This document shows positions 31,316-38,208 of a stretch of DNA of 38,208 bases, piece by piece. The DNA comes from JANYCG01 sp031365665 (GTDB lineage: Bacteria; Pseudomonadota; Gammaproteobacteria; Burkholderiales; Burkholderiaceae_C), in the NCBI GenBank assembly GCA_031365665.1, contig JANLYO010000302.1:1-38208 (forward strand), given 5' to 3'. A program made the translations under genes and the position numbers. The first letter of the stretch is position 1. Each line of letters starts with the position of its first letter. The notes beneath the pieces are model-generated. The model was not told the origin of the DNA. It searched no databases and worked only from the letters and a program-made list of their open reading frames with translations.

Positions 31316-32251
31316 ATGAACAAGCACATTGGATTGATCGGCTATGGCGAGGTCGGCAAGGTCTTTGCTGAGGGCCTCAAAACCAAGCCCGGCGTTGAAT
31401 CGGTCGGTGCTTGGGATTTGAAATTTGCAAGCGCAGCGCCCCAAGGCAATGAACTCGCCCATGCGCAAGGCGCTGGCGTGGCGGCCTTCGCGTCGATGCA
31501 GGCGCTGTGCGCGCAAGCTGATTTTTTGGTCTCTGCCGTTACTGCTTCCAACACGTTTTCTGTGGCGCAGGAAGCAGCGCAATTTCTGCGCCCCGGCACC
31601 TTGTTTCTGGATTTGAATTCCGCCTCACCGGGTACCAAACAGTGTTGCGCAAAAGTGATTGAGTCTGCGGGCGGGCAGTATGTCGAAGCCGGCGTGATGA
31701 CATCGATTCCACCCTACGGCATCAAGGTGCCTATGCTGCTGGGCGGCGCGCAGGCGGCAGCGCTGGCCGCGCGCTTTGCCGATTGGGGCATGGATGCCAA
31801 AGCTGTGTCTGACAAATTGGGGGTGGCCAGCGCCATCAAAATGTGCCGCAGCGTGATGATCAAGGGCCTGGAGGCGCTGGTGATTGAAAGCTATGCCACC
31901 GCGCGTTTTTACGGCGTCGAGGATCATGTGTTGCCGACTCTGGCTGAAACCTTTCCCAGCATTGATTGGGAAAAGCAGGGCGCGTATTTTTTCAGCCGGG
32001 TCGTGCAACATGGCAAACGCCGCGCCGAAGAAATGCGCGAAGCGGCCAATACCGTCAAAGAAGCCGGGTTTGAACCCCTGATGACTTCGGGCACAGCCGC
32101 CAAACAGCAGTGGGTGGCCGACCAGGCGGCGGCGGGCGTGTTCGCCCATCTGGCTAAAGATGCGCCCTGGCAAGGATATGCAGATCGGCTGCTGGCGCAA
32201 TCAACTTCCTTGGCACCTACGTTATCGGCATCTTGCCGCACCAAGGCTTGA
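31316..32251 (+). CDS. NAD(P)-dependent beta-hydroxyacid dehydrogenase-like protein with DUF1932 C-domain
   Basis: A 311-residue oxidoreductase. The Rossmann motif GYGEVG is at residues 9-14, FLVSAVTASNTF near 70-81 and FLDLNSASPGTKQ near 98-110, the substrate loop of the 6-phosphogluconate/3-hydroxyisobutyrate dehydrogenase group. The C-terminal part (AIKMCRSVMIKGLEALVIES and onward) is the DUF1932 type, with the catalytic-lysine position KMCRS...K. The family reduces or oxidises small hydroxy acids such as tartronate semialdehyde or related aldehydes. The actual substrate is unknown. It follows the Bug gene after 45 bp and overlaps the start region of the flavin monooxygenase gene, so the two are translationally linked. 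Confidence 0.82.
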   Translation: MNKHIGLIGYGEVGKVFAEGLKTKPGVESVGAWDLKFASAAPQGNELAHAQGAGVAAFASMQALCAQADFLVSAVTASNTFSVAQEAAQFLRPGTLFLDLNSASPGTKQCCAKVIESAGGQYVEAGVMTSIPPYGIKVPMLLGGAQAAALAARFADWGMDAKAVSDKLGVASAIKMCRSVMIKGLEALVIESYATARFYGVEDHVLPTLAETFPSIDWEKQGAYFFSRVVQHGKRRAEEMREAANTVKEAGFEPLMTSGTAAKQQWVADQAAAGVFAHLAKDAPWQGYADRLLAQSTSLAPTLSASCRTKA

Positions 32252-33633
32252 GCCGCGCTCGCACAACCAAGCAGATTCATGTCAACGCGTTTGACATGAA
32301 CTGCGTGGGCCATATCCAGCAGGGTTTGTGGACCCACCCGCGCGACCAGTCCACGCGTTATTTGGAGCTGAGCTATTGGACCGACTACGCCCGCCGTTTG
32401 GAGGCAGGCCTGTTTGACGGCATCTTTTTCGCCGACGTGGTGGGCGTGTACGACGTATTGGGGGCCAGCCCAGACGCTGCGGTGCAGGGCGCGGTGCAGG
32501 TGCCGGTGAATGACCCGATGTTGCTGATCCCGGCGATGGCGGCGGCCACCCAGCACTTGGGTTTTGGCGTTACGGCTAATCTGAGTTACGAAGCGCCGTT
32601 TTTATTTGCCCGGCGCATGTCCACCCTGGATCATCTGACACGCGGGCGCATCGGCTGGAATATTGTCACCGGTTACCTGGACAGCGCCGCACGGGCCAAC
32701 GGGCTGTCAGGCCAGATGGCCCACGACGACCGTTACGACCTGGCAGACGAATACATGTCTCTGGTCTACAAACTTTGGGAGGGCAGTTGGGAAGATGGCG
32801 CGGTGCTGGCGGACCGGCAACAGGGCATCTACGCCAACCCGGCGAAGGTGCACCGTGTGCAGCATCAGGGTCCGCAGTACCAACTCCAGGCCATGCATCT
32901 GAGCGAGCCCTCGCCGCAGCGTACGCCGGTGCTGTACCAGGCGGGCTCTTCACCTCGAGGCAGCCAATTTGCCGCGACACATGCCGAGTGTGTGTTCGTG
33001 AACGGCCAAAGCCAAGCGGGCGTGCAGGCGATTGTTCAGAACCTGCGCGCGAAGGCCATGGCTTTGGGCCGTGCAGCGGGGGACATCAAGGTGTTTCTGG
33101 GCGCGACCATCGTCACCGGGCGAACGGACAAAGAAGCGAAGGAGAAGTTTGCCGATTACCAACACTACGCCAGCTCGGAGGCCGCGCTGGTGCATGCGGC
33201 CGCATCGATGGGCATCGACTTTTCAAAATACGACATTGACGAGCCGATTGATGCCGCTAAAAGCCAGGCCATTGTCTCCAATGTCGCTGCGATGACGCGC
33301 AGCAGTGGCCCGGCTTGGACACGACGCAAACTGCTGGAACAGATCGTGATGGGGAGCAGGCAGGCCCCGTGGGTGGGGTCTGCCGAGACCGTCGCCGAAA
33401 CCATGATCGCCTGGAGCGAGCAGGCCGGTGTGGACGGCTTCAACCTGGCGCGCACCGTGGTGCCTGAGTGTTTTGACGACTTCATCGCGCTGGTGGTGCC
33501 GCAGCTGCAAGAGCGCGGGGCCTACAAAACCGCTTATGCGTCGGGTGAAGGCGCAGGCAGCTTGCGCGGCAAACTTTTTGGCCGCCATCGCTTGCCCGCC
33601 AGTCACACCGCAGCGCAATACAGGTTGCCGTGA
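32233..33633 (+). CDS. LLM-class flavin-dependent monooxygenase, NtaA/SnaA/DszA type
   Basis: A 466-residue FMNH2-dependent monooxygenase. Characteristic blocks are HVNAFDMNCVGHIQQGLWTHPRD at about residues 16-38, EAGLFDGIFFADVVGVYDV, SYEAPFLFARRMSTLDHLTRGRIGWNIVTGYLDSA (117-151), QAGSSPRGSQFAATHAE and SETVAET. Family members break C-N or C-S bonds (nitrilotriacetate, EDTA, dibenzothiophene sulfone) or oxidise other acids with flavin from a separate reductase. No such reductase gene is next door, so an unlinked one would be needed. The start is unclear: TTG at 32233, or TTG at 32248 overlapping the previous stop as TTGA; conserved sequence begins near residue 13. The end overlaps the aconitase start (GTGA). 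Confidence 0.85.
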   Translation: MPHQGLSRARTTKQIHVNAFDMNCVGHIQQGLWTHPRDQSTRYLELSYWTDYARRLEAGLFDGIFFADVVGVYDVLGASPDAAVQGAVQVPVNDPMLLIPAMAAATQHLGFGVTANLSYEAPFLFARRMSTLDHLTRGRIGWNIVTGYLDSAARANGLSGQMAHDDRYDLADEYMSLVYKLWEGSWEDGAVLADRQQGIYANPAKVHRVQHQGPQYQLQAMHLSEPSPQRTPVLYQAGSSPRGSQFAATHAECVFVNGQSQAGVQAIVQNLRAKAMALGRAAGDIKVFLGATIVTGRTDKEAKEKFADYQHYASSEAALVHAAASMGIDFSKYDIDEPIDAAKSQAIVSNVAAMTRSSGPAWTRRKLLEQIVMGSRQAPWVGSAETVAETMIAWSEQAGVDGFNLARTVVPECFDDFIALVVPQLQERGAYKTAYASGEGAGSLRGKLFGRHRLPASHTAAQYRLP

Positions 33634-35693
33634 CGGGCCCCGCCACTCTGGATCTGGCCAGCCGCCGCGTGCTGTTTTTGTGCCTCGATTTTGATCGACT
33701 CAAAGCGCAAATGCGGGGCGCAGACTTTGCAGCTGAACAGATGTTTGACCCTAGGGGTGGCGACTCACGCGACCCGCTGCGCGCTGCCTCGGCGACGCGT
33801 TTGCGCGACGACATCTCGACAGACGAGATCACGCCGGTTGCCATCCTCTCCCATTTCGATGGCCGGTTGGCGCGTTACCCCTACACCGGTTTGACGGTGC
33901 AGGGCCAGTTGCCGATCCGCGTCGATGGCGTGCGCCAGGGCGGTTTTGCCGTCACGGTGGCAGGCCAGCGGTATGGCAAAGGCTCCTCCCGTGAACACAG
34001 CCCGGTGGCCGAAAAGTTGGCCGGTATCCGGCTGGTGATTGCGCAGAGTTTTGAGCGCATTTACCGCCAAAACGCCGACAACATCGGGCTTTTCACCGCC
34101 ACCGATCTTGGCTTGGTGGCGCGCATCCAGCGCGGTGAACCCATCAGCATCGACGAGCTGGTGCGAGACCGCGAGCCGCTGGCCGCCGCCATTTTGCGCT
34201 GCGGCGGGCTGCTGGCGTTTGGCCAGCAGCACCTGGCGCACATGCAGGGCGCGCAACGATTCGAACCAACACCTGGGTCAAAGCCGCAAACCCTGTTCGA
34301 GAAGATCATCGCACGCCACACGCTGGCGACGTCAATGACGGAAAATGCCGCGGCGACGGCACCCCTGCCCGGCAGCGGCATCTTCGTGCAGGCGCATTGG
34401 CGCTTCATCCACGAGTACTACACGGGCATGTGCGCGCACATGTTGCAGGCCACTTTCGGCACAGCGTCTGAACGGCTCGATCTGGTGGAGCCGGACAGCA
34501 TCGTCGTGTTTGAAGACCATAGTTCGTATGTGGAACAAAGCCCGGCGCATCTCAAAAACGGCTTGGTGCCAAACATGCACGCCATGCGCCAGGCCCAGCG
34601 CGATTTTGTCGACCAACATGGCCTGCGGTTTCACCGCACTTTGACCGACGACGAGGCGCGGGAAGACGACGGCAGCAACACCGCTGGCATTTCCCATGCG
34701 ATGATGATCGAACACTACGCGCTGCCGGGCCAAATCGTCGTCGGCACCGATTCGCACACGCCGCACAGCGGCGCGCTCGGTTGCGTAGCCTTCGGCGTAG
34801 GTACGACCGACATGGCCAACGCCTTCATGACGGGCGCGGTGCGCCTGACCCTGCCCGAGTCGCTGCGCATTGAATTGCAAGGTGAATTGCCAGCGGGCAT
34901 CACCGCCAAAGACGTGGTGCTGCACCTGTTGGCCCTGCCCAAAATCAAGGCTGGTCTGGGCGTGGGCAAGGTGTTTGAGTTCTGCGGCCAGGTGGTGGCG
35001 GCGATGGGCATCGACGAACGCGCCACGCTGACCAACATGACGGCCGAGCTGGGCGGCCTGACCGGCATCGTCGCCCCCGATGCGCAAACGCTCGCATTTT
35101 TGCACCAGCGCCGGGACGTCGAATTCAGCATCGAGCCGTGGATGCACAGTGACTTGGGCGCCACTTACGCCGACGTCATCCCTGTCGATTGCTCCGCGCT
35201 TTCACCTCTGGTGGCCGCCCCCGGCGACCCCGGCAACGGCATGCCCTTAAGCGCGCTCAATGCGCCCGTGAGGATCGACATCGCCTATGGCGGCTCCTGT
35301 ACGGCGGGCAAACGCGAAGACTTTGACCGCTACCACGCCGTGCTTCAATGGGCCGTGGCCAACGGGGTGCTGCTACCCGCCCACGTCAAGCTCTACCTGC
35401 AATACGGCACCACCGCTGTGCGCGACTACTGCGTGCAACGCGGTTACGACAAAACCTTTGCGGCGGTCGGTGCGCAGATTTTGCAGCCCTCGTGCGGCGC
35501 CTGCGCCAACTGCGGGCCGGGCGCGTCCACCGAAGCGCGGCAGGTGACCGTGAGTGCCATCAACCGCAACTTCCCCGGCCGCAGCGGCCCTGGCCAGGTC
35601 TGGCTGGCCAGCCCGCCCACCGTGATGGCCAGCGCGCTGGCGGGGGAGTTGATGTCGTTCGAGGACCTGATGAAACGGTATCAATCAACTTGA
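33630..35693 (+). CDS. Aconitase-superfamily hydro-lyase with swivel domain first
   Basis: A 687-residue [4Fe-4S] hydro-lyase in which the swivel (LeuD-like) domain comes first. Its YGKGSSREHSPVAEKLAGIR (115-134) and QSFERIYRQNADNIGLF (139-155) precede the three catalytic (LeuC-like) domains. The latter carry GISHAMMIEHYALPGQIVVG and TDSHT (353-377), NMTAELGGLTGIVAPD (469-484), Cys557 in GGSCTAG, the cluster cysteines Cys622 and Cys625 in SCGACANCGPG, and NRNFPGRSG...LASP near 645-662. Ala559 stands where GSCTN has Asn, and an extra Cys628 is present. This order resembles AcnB without its HEAT-like domain. It dehydrates or isomerises a hydroxy di- or tricarboxylate. It starts with GTG inside the stop of the monooxygenase gene. 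It is not an ordinary AcnA or LeuCD; the substrate is unknown. Confidence 0.88.
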   Translation: MTGPATLDLASRRVLFLCLDFDRLKAQMRGADFAAEQMFDPRGGDSRDPLRAASATRLRDDISTDEITPVAILSHFDGRLARYPYTGLTVQGQLPIRVDGVRQGGFAVTVAGQRYGKGSSREHSPVAEKLAGIRLVIAQSFERIYRQNADNIGLFTATDLGLVARIQRGEPISIDELVRDREPLAAAILRCGGLLAFGQQHLAHMQGAQRFEPTPGSKPQTLFEKIIARHTLATSMTENAAATAPLPGSGIFVQAHWRFIHEYYTGMCAHMLQATFGTASERLDLVEPDSIVVFEDHSSYVEQSPAHLKNGLVPNMHAMRQAQRDFVDQHGLRFHRTLTDDEAREDDGSNTAGISHAMMIEHYALPGQIVVGTDSHTPHSGALGCVAFGVGTTDMANAFMTGAVRLTLPESLRIELQGELPAGITAKDVVLHLLALPKIKAGLGVGKVFEFCGQVVAAMGIDERATLTNMTAELGGLTGIVAPDAQTLAFLHQRRDVEFSIEPWMHSDLGATYADVIPVDCSALSPLVAAPGDPGNGMPLSALNAPVRIDIAYGGSCTAGKREDFDRYHAVLQWAVANGVLLPAHVKLYLQYGTTAVRDYCVQRGYDKTFAAVGAQILQPSCGACANCGPGASTEARQVTVSAINRNFPGRSGPGQVWLASPPTVMASALAGELMSFEDLMKRYQST

Positions 35694-35706
35694 TGTTTGC
35701 GATTTG

Positions 35707-35756
35707 ATTGCTATTAATAATATAGCAATAAAAGTCCATTTCACGAGACTTGGCGG
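35707..35756 (+). repeat. AT-rich element with hairpin after the aconitase-like gene
   Basis: ATTGCTAT (35707-35714) and ATAGCAAT (35722-35729) form a perfect 8-bp stem with a 7-base loop, followed by AAAAG. CACGAGACTTGG further on echoes the CACGTG(A/G)C part of the dispersed element. It could end the operon transcript, but the stem is AT-only and the T run is missing. Confidence 0.4.
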
Positions 35757-35926
35757 CATATTTTTCTTAAATTTTCGATGGATTTGATTTTTTTCGGCAA
35801 AAAGTTAACATGAGTATTAATTTGTGTTGAATTTGGGTGACGTTGCCGCCCCCCTTTCGCGACCCACCACCTGGCTGCCGAAACTTCCTGACGAAATCCT
35901 GATGCGCCCGGTGCTACGCTGGCACC

Positions 35927-37504
35927 ATGGAACAGACTGAATCACCACGGCAAACCGCCGCCGCTTCCGCGCCGCTGCGGGAGGGGCGCGGATGGGCCGT
36001 TGTCGCGCTCCTGCTGGCCTTGGCGACCGGGGTCTGCTTTGCGCTTGAATCGCACATCTCCATCACCAGCCAGGCCATGTTGTACGTGCTGGCGGTGGTG
36101 ATCGCCGCTTACCGGCTTGAATGGCAGCAATCCGTGACTTGTGCCGTCGGCGCCGTGACCGCGTTGAACTTTTTCTTTGTGCCGCCGCGTTGGACTTTTG
36201 AAGTTGAAAGCCGGGAGCATCTGATTGCACTGGCCAGCATGTTGGCTGTCGCCCTGGTGATCAGCCGCCTGGCCGCGCGTCTGCGCCAGGAGTTGCGCCA
36301 TGCCAACCAGAGTGAGAAGCGCGCGCGCCAGCTTCAGGCGCTCGCCTCCAGCCTGGCCAATGCCCATGCGGTGGACGAGGTGGTGGCGCTGGGTCAATCG
36401 GCGCTGGACGCCGGATTTGCCGGTCCCAACCATTTGTTGCTGATGGCTCCCGCCCAAACCGAAGAGGAGATTCCTGAAGGGGAGATTCCAGGCAGCGAAA
36501 ACCTGGGCCAGACGGTGCGGGATGGCCTGCGCTGCAGTGTGCAAGAAGCAGCGGTGCTCGGGCCGGACACCGGGCGCTGGCCGGGCCTGAACGCCTGGTA
36601 CCTGCCGCTCGGCGGCAAGGGGCGCACGCTGGGCGCAGCCTGTGTGCAGCCTGCGCTGGCGACGGATGAGTCCGGGCGCGAGCACGCGCAGGCCCTGTGT
36701 GACCTGGTGGCACAAAGCCTGTGGCGCATGCGCCTCTCATCCGTGGCTCTGGCGGCGAAGTCTGAATTGCAGCGCCAGCAAGTGCAAACCACCTTTCTGG
36801 CGGCGGTGTCGCACGATTTGCGCACACCGCTGGCGGCGATTGTGGGCGCAGCCTCCGCCTTGCAGACCCAGGCCAGCAAGCTGGACGGCGCCGAACAACA
36901 ACGTCTGTTGGCCAGCATCGCAGGCGAAGCCTCCTACCTGTCAACGCTGACAGAAAACACCCTGCAACTGCTGCAGCTCAATACGGCCGAACAGAGCTTC
37001 AAGCGCGATTGGGAATCGATGGAAGAGATCGTCGGCGCTGTGCTGGCGCGTCTGCGCCAGCGCGATCCCAAGCGGCGCATCAAATCGAAAATCGTGCCGG
37101 GGCTGCCGCTCCTGTGGGCCAACCCGGTGTTGATCGCGCAACTGGTGAGCAACTTGCTGGACAACGCGCTCAAATACAGCGAGAGCGATATTGAGTTGGC
37201 GGTGGGCGCCGCCAACGGCCGCCTGCAGGTGTCGGTCAAAGACCGGGGCCCTGGCATTGACCCGGCGGTGCAAAAAATGCTGTTTCAACCCTACCGGCAC
37301 AGCGACCAGGCCGGCCCGCACGGCGCCGGGCTCGGCCTGGCCCTGTGCCACGCCATTGCGGCAGCGCACGGCGGCGGCCTGGCGTTCAGGCCGCGCCAAA
37401 ATGGCGGCAGCTGCTTTGTTGTCAGCTTTCCGGTGGCGCCGCAGCCGACCCACGGTGACGCCGGGGGAGAAGCTGCGGCAGACGCGGATGGAGGCGCCCC
37501 ATGA
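35927..37504 (+). CDS. KdpD-like sensor histidine kinase without the KdpD/Usp N-terminus
   Basis: A 525-residue membrane kinase. Residues 22-115 form the DUF4118 block of closely spaced helices found in KdpD (WAVVALLLALATGVCFALES, then FFFVPPRWTFEVESREHLIAL). A GAF-like segment lies at about 135-265. The H box has His296 in AAVSHDLRTPLAAI, and the ATPase has NLLDNALKYSES, DRGPGID and GAGLGLALCHAIAAAHGG. Full KdpD proteins are near 900 residues, with an ATP-binding KdpD domain and a Usp domain first; both are absent here. The kinase overlaps the following regulator by ATGA. No kdpFABC genes are near, so the signal may not be potassium. Confidence 0.87.
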   Translation: MEQTESPRQTAAASAPLREGRGWAVVALLLALATGVCFALESHISITSQAMLYVLAVVIAAYRLEWQQSVTCAVGAVTALNFFFVPPRWTFEVESREHLIALASMLAVALVISRLAARLRQELRHANQSEKRARQLQALASSLANAHAVDEVVALGQSALDAGFAGPNHLLLMAPAQTEEEIPEGEIPGSENLGQTVRDGLRCSVQEAAVLGPDTGRWPGLNAWYLPLGGKGRTLGAACVQPALATDESGREHAQALCDLVAQSLWRMRLSSVALAAKSELQRQQVQTTFLAAVSHDLRTPLAAIVGAASALQTQASKLDGAEQQRLLASIAGEASYLSTLTENTLQLLQLNTAEQSFKRDWESMEEIVGAVLARLRQRDPKRRIKSKIVPGLPLLWANPVLIAQLVSNLLDNALKYSESDIELAVGAANGRLQVSVKDRGPGIDPAVQKMLFQPYRHSDQAGPHGAGLGLALCHAIAAAHGGGLAFRPRQNGGSCFVVSFPVAPQPTHGDAGGEAAADADGGAP

Positions 37505-38186
37505 GTCTGCGCGTGCTGGTGGTGGAAGACCACAGCGACATCCGGGCGCTGATCCAGTCGTCCCTGTCCGTCGAGGGTTACGAGGTGCAAACGGCGGTGT
37601 CTTTGAGCGAAGCGCGCGCCCTGATGCAACACAGCCCGCCGGACGTGGTGGTGCTGGACCAGGGCCTGCCGGACGGCGACGGCAGGGAACTGGTGCAGGA
37701 GGTGCGCAGACACCGGTCTACGCCCATCATCATCGTCTCGGCGCGCCACCAGGAGGCGCAGAAAATCGAATTGCTCGATGCCGGGGCCGACGACTACCTG
37801 GCCAAGCCCTTCAGCGTGGCGGAGCTGCTGGCGCGCATCCGCGTCGCCTTGCGCCATCGCGGCACCAGCCTGGCGGCGGCCTCACACGGCACGAGCTGGA
37901 TGACCTCTGCGTTGATCTGGCCACGCGCGTCGTGTCGCGCAACGGCCAGGTGTTGCACCTCACGCCCACCGAGTTCAACTTGCTGGCGCGCCTGGTCAGG
38001 AGCGCCGGCCGCGTGGTGACGCACCGGCAATTGCTCACCGACGTGTGGGGCGCGGAATTCACCTCACACACCCACTACCTGCGCCTGTACATGGCGCAAC
38101 TGCGCGCCAAGATCGAGCAAGATCCGGCGGAGCCGCGCCACCTGCTGACTGAAACCGGTGTGGGTTACCGCCTGGCCGACACCTGA
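37501..38186 (+). pseudogene. KdpE-like OmpR-family response regulator, split by a -1 frameshift
   Basis: The receiver domain reads from the ATG at 37501: LVVEDHSDIRAL, phospho-acceptor Asp53 in VVVLDQGLPDGDG, and Lys102 in YLAKPFSVAELLARIRVALRHRG. After about 37855-37890 this frame turns to nonsense and stops at 38019. The winged-helix output domain continues in the preceding frame from HELDDLCVDLATRVVSRNGQ through LTPTEFNLLARLVRSAGRVV and HYLRLYMAQLRAKIEQDP to GVGYRLADT, ending at 38186. Total length 686 bases is one short of 229 codons, so one base is missing around the GGCGGCGGCC tract. It may be a real mutation, a sequencing or assembly error, or (less likely) programmed slippage. The kinase gene overlaps its start by ATGA. 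Confidence 0.8.
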
Positions 38187-38208
38187 TTCCACGTCTCAAT
38201 CGCCGCTG

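Noticed and set aside
36460..36500. Short tandem GGAGATTCC repeat inside the kinase gene
   Set aside because: Two units only, in frame (EEIPEGEIPG) in a linker region; no evidence for function.
37191..38186. 331-codon frame read as one protein across the kinase end and the regulator
   Set aside because: Only its last 100 or so codons code (the output domain of the frameshifted regulator); the earlier part is a shadow of the kinase and receiver genes.

Overview
The window looks like a chromosomal stretch from a beta-proteobacterium of the order Burkholderiales, most likely family Comamonadaceae (Polaromonas, Rhodoferax or Variovorax type). The grounds are the high GC content, two Bug-type periplasmic receptors, a phasin, many aromatic-acid genes and AT-rich intergenic repeats between GC-rich genes. 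This placement is inferred from gene style, not from a marker gene. I see no rRNA, tRNA, CRISPR, phage or plasmid gene.

Layout. (1) 1-9908, aromatic/CoA catabolism: a truncated LysR regulator divergent from a 3-hydroxybenzoate 4-monooxygenase-like flavoprotein, a Bug receptor, a phasin, a repeat-rich gap of 520 bp, a SnoaL/enoyl-CoA hydratase fusion divergent from an amidohydrolase and an acyl-CoA synthetase, then a PNPOx-like protein and a 2-hydroxychromene-2-carboxylate isomerase-like protein on the minus strand. (2) 9956-12957: a YhgE/Pip membrane protein and the azlCD exporter pair. (3) 13236-19387, hexuronate oxidation: FadR/FCD-type GntR regulator, uronate dehydrogenase, TRAP transporter dctPQM and an aldehyde dehydrogenase of the alpha-ketoglutarate semialdehyde type. 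(4) 19435-22187: hemerythrin, MDR oxidoreductase, EamA permease. (5) 22403-26765, vanillate demethylation: a MetE/YxjG-like protein divergent from vanA, then a GntR regulator (vanR-like) and vanB. (6) 26800-35693: livHMGF without livK, then a Bug receptor, a DUF1932 dehydrogenase, an NtaA-type flavin monooxygenase and an aconitase-family hydro-lyase whose swivel domain lies first. The last three genes are tightly packed and form the best candidate for an undescribed catabolic pathway. (7) 35927-38186: a KdpD-like histidine kinase lacking the KdpD/Usp sensor part and a KdpE-like response regulator split by a frameshift.

How it works together. Vanillate demethylation and 3-hydroxybenzoate hydroxylation both lead to protocatechuate, but no ring-cleavage gene is in the window. 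The acyl-CoA synthetase, hydratase and amidohydrolase resemble the set that shortens phenylpropanoid side chains through a beta-ketoacyl-CoA. Uronates taken up by the TRAP system would be oxidised by Udh and finally enter as 2-oxoglutarate, with the intermediate dehydratases encoded elsewhere.

Non-coding structure of note: a 168-bp near-palindromic MITE-like element (4415-4582), an AT-rich dispersed repeat in several copies, two of which carry the same GGGTAT palindrome at identical spacing, an AT island of about 11% GC (13091-13240), a strong hairpin between dctP and dctQ, and GntR-type dyads overlapping the gntR start and the vanA promoter.
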